NCBI GenBank assembly: GCA_000310025.1
Contig: FN649738.1
Coordinates: forward strand, 1,575,100-1,639,099
DNA length: 64,000 nt
From: Ectocarpus siliculosus
Taxonomy: Eukaryota > Sar > Phaeophyceae > Ectocarpales > Ectocarpaceae
Direction: 5' to 3'
This document shows positions 26,008-36,700 of the stretch, in pieces. The translations under genes and the position numbers were made by a program. The first letter of the stretch is position 1. Each line of letters starts with the position of its first letter. Below the pieces are notes generated by a model, which worked only from the letters and a program-made list of their open reading frames with translations, was not told the origin of the DNA and did no database searches.

Positions 26008-29000
26008 CTACTTTGATCCGGAGAAACGCCAGCGCCCAAGAGCGGTCTTCCCCTCCCTCGTCTTGTGGCAAAGGCTAGGCTCGAGCTTTTCGAGGTGTAT
26101 CGCCTTAAGTCCTCGAGGCTCGAGGAGGTCCGACACGATCGACTCGCTCACGGCAAACGGTGGCCCGCCCTCCTGTTGTCCACGATGGTAAGGAAGAAGA
26201 GAAGCAAAAGACGTTGCTTGTCGTTGGTTTACAATCAAGCGGCTGATAATCGAAGGAAGCACGGCACGTCATGGTTACGGCCTACCCTCGCCGAGCCAGA
26301 TTTTCCGACCTGTGTTACACACGATGCACAACTTCAACCACAGAATCGCAAAACTCCAACTACTGCTGAGCGTAAAGCCCATACACTGCCCAAGTCGCAC
26401 CGCGGCATCAGTTACCGTTGAGGGCGTCAGATGTGCTCAACGTCAACCGGTTGGTACAAAGCACACAGCTAGAGCTGTCGCATGCGAGATTAGGCTCGAC
26501 GAGAAGGACGGTCAAAATAACCTCGCCACTAAAACCAACCGCACGAATCACAAAAGGAACACACCAACACTTCCGGTGCCGTTGGAGTGAAAACACACTC
26601 CATGCTTTTTTCTACGTCCCTTCGCACCTTTTCCACGATCGGAAATATGATGGTCACGAGCTCCCCCTCAGGGCGTAGCAGCGATACCATGTGGTCGGCC
26701 CAGTCGTCCCGGGCAGCCGGGTCAAGCGCACTGAGACAATACGTATTCAGCACCAGCGATCGAGGGGTAAACACTGCGTACTAAGACAGACAGCATCGTT
26801 ATTAAAAATCGTCAGGTGTCGTGATGGCTTGCTATTGGGCCCATCCGCGCTGTATCGTCATCCCGTGTGACACCCGACAGGTGTCGGAGAGTGCAGATGA
26901 TACGTGTTGGTAACGGTTTCCACTTATTAAGGAGGCATCACGGCGTAGGGCACACGCCTTCCTGCACACACAACGAGGTCGTCTTCAGCTGCTACCGATC
27001 TACAAGGCAGTCGGGCAGGAAGCACCTCGCTAGCTCACCAGAGGAACGTGTAGTCCAAGATAACGTCGAACTTCCCCTCCTGCTCGGGAGAGAACTTGAA
27101 GAAATCCCCCGACCGGAACTCAACCTGTGAAAAATGGGGTGGGGCGTAAGTAACATTATCGCCAGGTGATCCCTTGGTTAGCAATCAGTGGATCTGCTGC
27201 ACTGTGACGCCGCACGGTGATGCACAAAACGTACGAACTTCTGCGGGTTACCCCGTCGTGTCTTGTGCCAGCTGGCAAACGTCTTTGCGTCGAAAAGGAG
27301 TACCTATATCTCGGGATTTCTTCAACCGAACACACGAAAGAGATAATCCCATCCATGCTCACTACACTTAGGGGTTTGCCCAGCTCCTGCCTCGCCTTTC
27401 CGCTTATGTCCTCTTCCTTCTCCTCCGCTAGCAGAGCCTTCGCTTGTTCCACTCCGGTCGGCGACAGGTCGAGACCGATCGAGTCGTAGCTACTCTTACC
27501 AAAGGCGATGGAATCGTACCCACGGCCGCAACCAGGCACAAGAGCACGTCCCGTCGGGAGCACGCCTGCACGAGAGACCACCGTGGTGTATACGAGGTGT
27601 TAGTATGGAGGGAGAGACAGCAGGGAAGCCACACCGCATTCTGTTTGTAGCTTGTGTGCCATGATTCGTAAAGGAGACCACTCTGTGCCCAGGCGTCCGA
27701 GATACCGAGCCTACGTGCTTCTTGCCGATGACTTCTTCGGTGTCTTCAAACGAGCCGAGGAGCGGCGCAGCCGCGACGTTTTATTGCCTCCATCTTCAGG
27801 GGGGGGGGGGGGACAAGCTCGAAATATCGACCTCTTCCGACACGATGAAGAGGCCAAAAATTGGTTACCGGGCGACCCTCCTTTTCGGCCAGAAATAGAT
27901 CTGCAGAGCACCGCTGGATTCTGAGGAGGAAGGAAAACAGGGCACTCTTCGTCGTACCGGTTTGGTGGTGCTCCGTCAAGAGATGGCCGTGCTTCGCAGG
28001 TATTTGTCCCGAATATTCGTCGTTGTAACCTACCTCGCCCTAACCCCGGGAGTTGTCAAGTTAAACGGGGAACACAAAGCGGAGATCTCACACACACGCT
28101 TCAACCCACACACAACGCTGGAACGCATGCCTATCCCCACAGATCCGAGGCCAGCTATCAAAAACAGCCGGGGCCGAGCCAAATCAACCTGCGCGTCGTG
28201 AGTGTAGCCATGCGCCACGCGTAACCTAGCGGGATTGTTGCGTTGTTGGGGTTGTTGCGTGGGTCCGACCGACTGCTCAACAAAGAGCGGTGAGATCACA
28301 CACTCAACACACACACCATGTACACCATCTGACTACCGTTCACGCGGTTGGACACGGATCGAGAGAAGCCTTCGAGGGCGTGAGCCTCAACTGCTGTGCG
28401 CGTTCTAAAGATTTTTTGCCCAGGATCGATCCATCAGGTTGCATACGCTGCGTTGCTGTCTTCGAGAAGACAAACACGAAGTTGGGGCAAGCCCATCTGC
28501 TTGCTTGAAATTCACGTCCCCGACTTTTTCTGGTGCTTGGGAACTAGTGTTGACTGCTTGCTGTCACTCTGCGGGAAAATTGGCAGGGTGGTGACGATTG
28601 AGTTTAGGTTAGGGTAAGTCGTGAGCCTGCCACATATATCTGTCACGATGTCACGATGTCACGATGCCATGCCCACGCTGCTGCTGGCGCTCTGCAGCGG
28701 TGTGATTTGCTCGTCGGCAGCTGTATCCAGCATCCCATGTCTCTTCCCGGTACGTGTTATTTGCGTCCGAATTCTATTTGCGCACGGCGGAAAGACGACA
28801 TGCTCTCGTACTTTAGTGCTTGAGATCAACGGAAAACAAACAACCGCAGTACAAACCGTAATTTAGGGTCCACCTCCACCGTCGGCCCGATCACCTGTGT
28901 CCTTCAGATCACCTAGGGCGAATTTACCCCCATCACGTATGTGCTTCAGATCACCTCGGGAAAACATACACCAATCACCTTGCGTGGGGATGTTTCTTGC

Positions 29001-31264
29001 GTCGTTAGCGGTGCACTGACCAATGTCTTTCAGATCACCTCGGGAAAACATACCCCGATCACCTACAAACGGCTTTCAGATCATCTCGGGTAAACGTCCC
29101 CCGATCACTGATGTCTTTCAGATCACCTCGGGAAAACATACCCCGATCATTCATGTCCTTAAGATCACCACGGGCAAACTTGCCCCGATGACGTATGTCC
29201 TTCAGACCACCTGGGGCAAACTTACCCCTATCACCTGTGTCCCTTCGATCACTCGGGCAAAAGTAAACAGATCGCCTACATATGTTGTACTGATCACAAG
29301 GGACATACCCTTCGAAAGAACTACATGGCTTGATCTGTAGGGATCTTATGTGTGCAAGCATCTCCTCGTCGTGCCCGTCGCACACCTGTGCCTTGTGAAC
29401 CCAGATATGTGGGCGGGGCTCTACCCCGTTTAACCCCTTTGGGTCTGTACTGTTTTTTTATTCGGCCAAAAACTAAAAAGAGGCGGGAGGCAGTGCGGAG
29501 AGAGAGAGAGAGAAGTGCAGCAAAAGACAGCTATCTCCACCTATCGTCCATGAGGGCAGCCCGCGACAGGGTGGTGGCCACAGACAGGGCCATAGAAGGG
29601 TTGATGGGTGGTCGCGGTGCGGCTGGTAGGGCAGGTTAGACTTGTAGGCCTTGAAATGATCAGTCGTCAAGCTGCCAAAACTACTCTATTTTCTATTTTC
29701 AGTATGATAAAAATGATCTATGAGAGGGCTTGTAGACCTATAGCCGGTATCTGCACTTCTGTACTTCTCTGCCCCCCCCACCTATTGTGAGCCCTGCCGG
29801 GTCACTAGAGCTCCTGTGTTTTTCCCACCAGCACACAAGCACTACAGCACACACCTACCTTCTCCTGAACGGCTCCCTAGGTTCGGGCGAGGATATGTGT
29901 GGAGCTTGATGGTCGAGTCATACATGTAGGTGCTGACACGATGACTGCTAGATCTTGGGAGTGTACGAATATCAAATTTGAAGATGCAGCATACCAGGAT
30001 ATCCTGGTTTGGCTGGGCTTGATAGGCCCCGTTTGCTGCACTCCGCTTTTTGCCTTTCAGTGGCTTCATAGATTTGGGTGAGGGCACGTATGTGGGGCTG
30101 TGATGTGTGTCTCTGTGAAAGGATATTTAGTTCGAGAGATACACAGTGGCATTCACATATAGGGCAATGTGCATTTCCGCATTTTGGTATGCATACCCTG
30201 CCAGGGACCTTGATTTCCAGCTGGCACTGACGTCTTTTCATTGGTCACCGGTGACCTCGGTCGATGCTAACAATAAAGACACACCTTTGCATACCTATGG
30301 ACTTGCCAACACCTGGCGTCAAAGGGATACAGGGCGGCAACTCCATGGCATGCCAACACACCAGCATATGCGAATGATCTATCAATGATATATCAGAACA
30401 CCTGAAGACCGCACACATTCCACATGCGGAGTACTAGTCTACGTCTTCAGAAAGGTCTGCTGAACACTGCTGTACAGTAAGTCGTCCCCCGCGACTCATA
30501 ACCCCGCCCTATGAATCTAGTATTCCTGCGCTATCATATGCAGTACATAGACGAGACGGAAGCGGCAAAGTAGCACCGGCACGGCATGAATCTGAACGCC
30601 ATGACTGGTGGCTACGAAAGAAAGGTGGCTACTAAATGCCGTTCGCAGATCATCGTCAGGAACATGCGACATTTCCGCAGGCTTGTCTATGAGTATTTTT
30701 TTCATCACATCTGTCTCTCAACTTCCTACCAGTCTACAACAGCAGTAGTATATATCTGACATATGACTCGCTTGCTCCGACAGGCTCCAAGGGGCCATGG
30801 TCAATACGGCTTACGCGAGCGCCCAGCAGGCATATCTTTCTGGGTCTTGGTCTGACCGAGGACAAAGGCACGTGTGGGTGTCAGTCACACAAAGCAGGTG
30901 TTTTGAGCACCAGACGCGAAGCTCGGGAACGGGCAGCCTTTTCTTTCCCATGCAATGCACTGGTGCACTGCTGTGTGTTGGACACAAGCAGCGAGGGACG
31001 TCCCATAGGTGGTGCCTCACCGATGGTTGAGGCTACAAAATGAATGTCATCAGGGAGATGGACGTTTGGTCTGCCGGTCTCGACTGCTGTGCTGTGTACA
31101 CAGCTCGTCAGTCAGAACAATGTCGTCTCACCTTCGTCAAGAAGCTTTTGGAGAGCCGGGGAAACAACCCCAGTATCCCACTGGTCACCCTTGCTGATCC
31201 CTCCAGACCAGTAACCCTCCCAAGCTGGAGATGCTCGAACTTCTGAGGGATCGGTCATGCTCAT
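26008..31264 (-). CDS. TPMT/HOL-type SAM methyltransferase (thiol or halide methyltransferase), five exons
   Basis: Transfers a methyl group from S-adenosylmethionine to a thiol or thiocyanate, and in HOL-type members to halide ions, yielding methyl halides. Exons on the minus strand: 31264-31132, 27565-27363, 27124-27039, 26730-26637, 26172-26008. All phases match and give 226 aa plus stop, the usual size for plant HOL proteins. Exon 1: YWSGGISKGDQWDTG and PALQKLLDEG, the N-terminal substrate and cofactor region. Exon 2: GRALVPGCGRGYDSIAF (SAM motif I), then GLDLSPTGVEQAKALL. Exon 3: VEFRSGDFFKF and FDVILDYTFLC. Exon 4: ALDPAARDDWADHM and PEGELVTIIFPI. Exon 5: GGPPFAVSESIVSDLL and TALGRWR near the C terminus. 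No targeting peptide is evident. ATG at 31258 is an alternative in-frame start two codons later. Substrate (iodide, bromide, chloride or thiol) cannot be told from sequence. Confidence 0.93.
28643..28670. repeat. Short tandem repeat, GTCACGAT x3
   Basis: Three to four head-to-tail copies of a TGTCACGA-type unit inside the methyltransferase first intron. Confidence 0.8.
28889..29275. repeat. Minisatellite, about 42-bp unit, about eight copies
   Basis: Degenerate tandem copies of a unit starting ATCAC, then ATGTCCTTCAGATCACC, then a segment like TCGGGAAAACATACCCCG. The units at 29104, 29146, 29188 and 29230 are spaced exactly 42 bp apart. Others are interrupted, including a 46-bp copy near 29058 and a longer one near 28973. 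It lies in the 3.6-kb intron 1 of the methyltransferase. Because 42 is divisible by 3, both strands show a 14-residue periodic open frame (minus-strand core RGDLKDI). Confidence 0.88.
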
Positions 31265-31693
31265 GGTGGTGGTGGTGCAACTTCGAAGTGTGATGATTCC
31301 GCCACGCGTGACAGCAGGGATGTTCGGCACTGCGAATGGGTAGATCGAGCGTGGTAAGCACAGAAGACCTACCCAGCCTTTTAGAGAAGAGCAGTGCCGC
31401 ATGCAGCGTGTGGGGTGTGTGTTTCTGCTGCCGTGTGTGGGATGTGCGTTGCTGCTGCCGTGTGCCGCGTGCCGCGTGTGCCGGGAGAACCGGGAGAAAA
31501 GGCGGGGCATTACGAACGGGCACACATGACGTCATCATGTTGGTCTGTTCGGGTAACGGGCAACCGGTGCAACGGTCGACAAAAAAATATGTAACCGTGA
31601 CTGCTGCAGTCAATGACGAGTCCAATTGCGGGAACCTGCGTGCAGTAGTAGCAGTAGTCGGATTCCCCGGTTGGATACAGCTGCCTTGTGAGC

Positions 31694-31697
<4 letters not shown>

Positions 31698-31739
<42 letters not shown>
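31698..31739. repeat. (GA)n microsatellite
   Basis: About 21 uninterrupted GA dinucleotides, some 430 bp upstream of the methyltransferase start codon. On the gene strand it reads (CT)n. Confidence 0.98.
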
Positions 31740-31744
<5 letters not shown>

Positions 31745-32775
31745 AGGGGAGCATCAGGCGCGAGGCTTGGGTGTTCCTACATGGCGCTGGCTCGTCCCTC
31801 CTTCTCTATATTTATCCTCGGTGCTCCAGAGAGAAACCGATAATCATGACGAAGAAGAACACAATGAATATATGTTACTGGATGGTTCGGATTCTTGTCT
31901 GTCTTCAATCCAAAGCGAAAGTGATCTATCTATCTATCTATGGTCTAGACTACAGTATAGTCTACACACACAAATTCGCTGAGGTAAGCCAAACAAGGCG
32001 AAACGTTGAATACCTACGGCGAATCTCCCTGAAGTTTGTATTCACAACGTCTCATAGAAATACTCTACATTACATCAAAGAAAGGCTAACTCGTTCGAGA
32101 TACTGTACCCCGTTGGGATATGTTGATTTCTTTACAGCGAAGGTTGAGAGGGAAACCTATTATACACCAGGTGTATACTGTCGTTTAGATAGACTACACA
32201 TGTAGATATCACAGACTATCTCTTCGCGGTCAGTCATCAATCCCACCAACAGTTTCCCGGCATCCAAAAACAAAGGCAGTACAAACTACGTACCTATAAC
32301 ATGTACATGTGGACGGCAAAGTGTGGTTTGTTTTTGCCCACTAAGGCCTATTGTTAGCGCAACGGAAAATTCACGCATTTTTTCACGAAACGGTGAAAAG
32401 AATAATCGATTATTTTTCGCTTGTTCTATTCGTGATGTCATCGCAGAAAGTACGTTTCCTTCCCTGAATACACGCTTTGCTCGGCACACAACAGGTTGAC
32501 TTGGTTTTGCTCACCATAGAGCAGCGGTAAAAGCGCAATGAGCAGCACCCGACACAAAAAGGACAGCACACTTAGAAAGATCCCGTCCACCCGGCCTGCT
32601 GTTTTCAGTTTTCAGCAACAACAGACGAAGGGCAGAGTGCCGCAACCTGGGTGTTGCTTCCGATTTCTTCAGTTTGCCGGCTCATTTTTCACGGTTGCGA
32701 CTCCCTTCTTTGACCACCACCTGCCCAAAGGTAGACGAGCTCAACAATCATAGGGCGGCAGCGGGGCTGACGGCC

Positions 32776-33065
32776 GGCATCATATAGATGGCCAATCCGA
32801 AAGAATTAGCGTGTCGGAGCCCTGTTACTCTACTGCTGCGTGGTGCCGTGGATTGATGTTGATGTGTCCGACCAAAAACAGATCATCTCGCCGCATTTTT
32901 TCCAACGGCATTTTGGTGAGGTGGCACACGTCTCTCACACACCTTACTGAGCAGCATCCAAGCCCCCAATACCCACGAAGCAGCACGGCGCCGGGAGTGA
33001 GTATCATATAGACAGCCGAACCGAAGGAATCAGCGCGTTGGAGGTCTTGGTGCTACTGCTGTACT
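32776..33065. repeat. Diverged direct repeat pair
   Basis: The segment near 32781-32840 (CATATAGATGGCCAATCCGA onwards) recurs in diverged form near 33006-33065 (CATATAGACAGCCGAACCGA onwards). Both copies end in CTACTGCTG. No coding content recognised. Confidence 0.65.
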
Positions 33066-33320
33066 CGTTCTACTGTTTCCGTGTTTGCTATGTGTGATTG
33101 AAAAAAATTCTCCAGCTCCAACAGCAGCAGTTGAAGACGAGAGCACCACGCGATGTCTCGTTTTGGACCAAGAACGGACTGAACGCGGGTTCTGCCGCTT
33201 GTCCGTCTCCACAACAGACCTGGACGTGAGTCTAGCAGGACTTGCGAGCGTTCTCAGTGATGTTACAGCGCCCGCGGTGCGCCTGTCCCTCCCTGCCCGA
33301 CCCTTGTGTCAAGAACCCCG

Positions 33321-33374
33321 GATCCGTGAAAGCAGGAAGCCCCAAAAAAAAACTGCTCGCTACTTTCACGGATC
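33321..33374. repeat. Short inverted repeat
   Basis: GATCCGTGAAAG at 33321-33332 is matched by its reverse complement CTTTCACGGATC at 33363-33374, with a 30-nt A-rich spacer. Confidence 0.75.
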
Positions 33375-33768
33375 GGGGGGGAAACGCCTCCATATATTTG
33401 CAAGAAAGCACGCTTCCGTGAAATTTTCCGTGTTTTTTTTGTCGTTAATAAGAGGCCTAATAGCACACACGTGACGCCAATCGTAGCTCCCGTTCTTCAT
33501 CTTCCTCTAATAAGCCCGATACCGCTGCCCCCCGAGGGCAGAGACACTACCTTGCCGTACGGCAATGCAGGCGAAACCCTCGCCCCTACATCAAGCGTTG
33601 CCAACGATACCGCTCCAGGCTTGTCTCCACCTACGATGCTTGTCCTACTGATATTGCCAGCTACACCCTCCCCGAGACCAGACACTATTCGCGATCCGCC
33701 TCGACTGGCTGTACCGCCTCGCTCGTCTTCGCTCGTAGACGAGGCCGAGAAGTTCATTGACGTAAGTT

Positions 33769-36700
33769 TTAGCGGGCGTTTCGGCCCCCCTGAGTTTTGA
33801 GTGGTGAACGGGGGTGGGAGGGGGTTGAGGGGACGGGTTGCTTAGAGGGAGAGGGCTTGCTCTTGCTTCGGGGCGTCAAGGAATCACCATCATGAGACGA
33901 AACACGTCCAATCAATGGATGTGTAGCTACATACCCCCTGCACGCCCGGGAGGGCTCTGCGTCATGAACTCGCAGTAATATCATCTCCGCAGAGGGTAAG
34001 AATACATGCTGGAGCAGGACGTGGACTGGCCAAGTTGGAGAAAACCGCCCAACCAACCTACCCCACGCAATGGGTAGCTCTGTGCCTCCTGAGATGAGCT
34101 CTGACACTTTTTTTGTCCCAACACCCTCCGCTTGCGACGGTCATGAGTGAGAGCACACACGTTGGAGTTATAGCTGAACAGCAATCTCATTCGTACATGG
34201 CGTCGTCTACTGCCGCGCGTCAGACGCGACCTCACACACATTTTGGGTGCTAAGTTGTTTCGGTTCGTGCTCCGCAATGTATCCATGACCGCGAGGAGGC
34301 TTCTTGCATGTTCGGGTGCACGATTCCGGGCCGTAAGCAGACAGATTTGTTGAGATCATAACACATGCACGCATGGAACCATGTAAGAAAACTATTGGGA
34401 CCTTTTGGGGCACGGTGTGCGAGGAAAAAAACAGAACAGTAGTAGATTCGTAGGGTGCGATGCATCCCTCACCTCCCGAGCCAATACGCCGTGCTGTCGA
34501 AAGCGGCGCCCACTTCACGCTGCCATGGTGAGGTTGTCCCCCCCCGCCGCGGTGCTGCCCACCGACCGCCACGCCGCCAGCAACTTCCGCGAGGGACCCG
34601 GGAGAAGCAGGGCCCGCTTTTAACTTGAGCGTCAAGGCCTGCACCAGGCACTCTTCCCCGCCGGGAACTTTTCCTCCGCGATCGCCACAAAAAAATCCAC
34701 TCCTACGATCAACGGCGATTGGAGACCCAGAAGGATCGAGCGCACGGGAGAGCAAGAGAGGAGGTCATCGAAACCTGTCGCCGGGATTTCTACGAAGGGT
34801 GTGCTTCGGATGTGCGTTGCTGTTCGCACCCAGGTCGTGGATTTTTGTTTTGAATACACAACGTTGCGTGAAACACACGACAAAAACTCAGAAGATAGAG
34901 ACAAAGGTTTATGCGGAGCCAGCTCCCGTTCGACGAATCTCCGAGAAGAGAGAGGAGTACTCCCCAACGGGGACCTTTTAGACATTTTCTGGGCCTTCGT
35001 GCCTCTTGCGGCAGTACATTTCTACTTCCCACGGTAGTTCCGTAGCTTGCGTAGTAACTCAGGCTTTGGCGTGGACCCCGTCTGTTCATGGGGGATACAC
35101 ACGTGACTTCCCAAGGGCATTGTGCAAACAGAAGCAGATCTACGCATCAGCCGTACTTCGATGTGTGCTAGTTGCTATGTAGTTTCAGAGCCGGTCATAC
35201 GACAAGGGGGGTGATCGGTCTCAAAAGAGAGCCGGTCAAGGTCAGGTAACCTAGGCAAGCAGAGTACCCTCCACACACACTTTCTCTCTAGTTCACGCAC
35301 ACACCTCGAGGATCCAGAGACAGCGTTTGGCGAAGGCAATCCGTCGTGTGGTCTGAACGGGCTAAACGAGTGGGCTATCGGTCCTGTCGGGTACCTGGTC
35401 ACGAGCGATGGTGCGAAAAAATCACCATCCATGGCACATCGAAAAACCAAACGAAAGGAAGACAGTGGGGAGAAAGGGCCGGGATAACTACAGGTCGTCC
35501 TGTTGGTCTGAAACCTATATTGCAGTGGTTTCGTTCAAGTGTGCTTTGTGGGGGCAGCGGAACGCCCCAGAGAGGACGACTGCCTAATGCCGAAGGCTAG
35601 CTTTCTGTGTCGTCCAATGCCCCAACAAGCACTGTGGAGGATAAGTTGGTATATAAATGACATGGTAGAATGCTGACGCTTGTGGCCTGCACCGCGAATG
35701 TTCCCCCAGCTTGCCTATCGTTGATGTCCGCGAAAAATATGCGAATGTGCTCTGCCGTTGGGTGTAATCCAAACATGCCTAATGGACGAACCCTGTGAAT
35801 TAAATGCGTGCAACACGTCGCCACGCTCATTTCCTAGTGCCCCATACATATCACAGATCGGACTAGGGCACTCATCGCGACAACGTCTCACACCAGCATG
35901 GTCTTCACTAGGAAGTAGCAGTGTGTCAAAGCTAAGCGACCAGGGTACAAACGTACAAGCTTACCCTGCCATACCACCGCCTTGTGTGGCTACCGTAGAC
36001 TTTCTCGTGATGCCTCCTACGTGACCGACCGTGACATACTCCCGCCGGTTAACCCCCGCCATCGATGCCGTTCCCCCCCCTCCTCCTGCACCGCCGCCAC
36101 CACCTCCTGCGGTGCCCCCGACGCCGCCACCGCCTTTGGCGCCAACATGAACGCCGTTGCCACAAACTCCGCCACTGCCAATGCCAGGGGCAGCGAGTCC
36201 CCACATCCCGCTGGAGGTAGCACTGCTTGGAGCTGTGATTATGCCGACCCCGGTGCTTCCCCCGGTCATGGCCTCCGACAGTCGTTTTTCTTCCACGGTG
36301 ATGTCGGCAGAGTCTACTGCTGCTAAGGAAGGGAACAAGGATAGAAGGGCTAGCCGACTATAAGGACGCCTGTTGAGAGGAGAAGCGCGGGGCGGGGCAA
36401 AGGAAGTGTCAAAGGTTCCCACCCTGTGCTTGTTCTTTGTGCCGCTGACGGCAACGTCCCCGGATGTGTCTCATGGGCGTTGTGCGTTGCCTCAGAGTAT
36501 CATTCTACTGAAGTAGTTGTTTTATCTCTCTCTGCTGCGGTCACAAAAAGTCAATTTTGGGGGAACCAACTTATCCAAAAGGAATCCAAGCAGCTTAAGG
36601 GAACGAGGCGGCTAAGAAAAGGCTGATCACCAAATTTAACCACAGCTCGACTTGCTGGAACCTTTACGCGATGTGATACAAGCGTTCTGCCGGCAGGCTC

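Larger units (their letters stand above)
31265..33768. other. Intergenic region between methyltransferase start and LRRC9-like gene end
   Basis: Should hold the promoter of the minus-strand methyltransferase. Contains a long (GA)n tract, a short TATC run near 31924, and a diverged direct repeat. Two plus-strand open stretches have exon-like borders: about 33117-33227 before GTGAGT, and about 33486-33759 before GTAAGT. They resemble no known protein and I do not call them genes. Confidence 0.4.

Noticed and set aside
28643-29275. CRISPR-like array
   Set aside because: Repeats are contiguous and diverged with no unique spacers, and the genome is eukaryotic.
28889-29385. Possible repeat-protein gene from the 42-bp minisatellite
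   Set aside because: Frame is broken by a stop and a 46-bp unit, there is no start or splice context, and it lies inside an intron of the methyltransferase.
33471-33760. Plus-strand Pro/Ser-rich open stretch before a GTAAGT donor
   Set aside because: No recognisable partner exon and no homology; kept only as a note in the intergenic entry.
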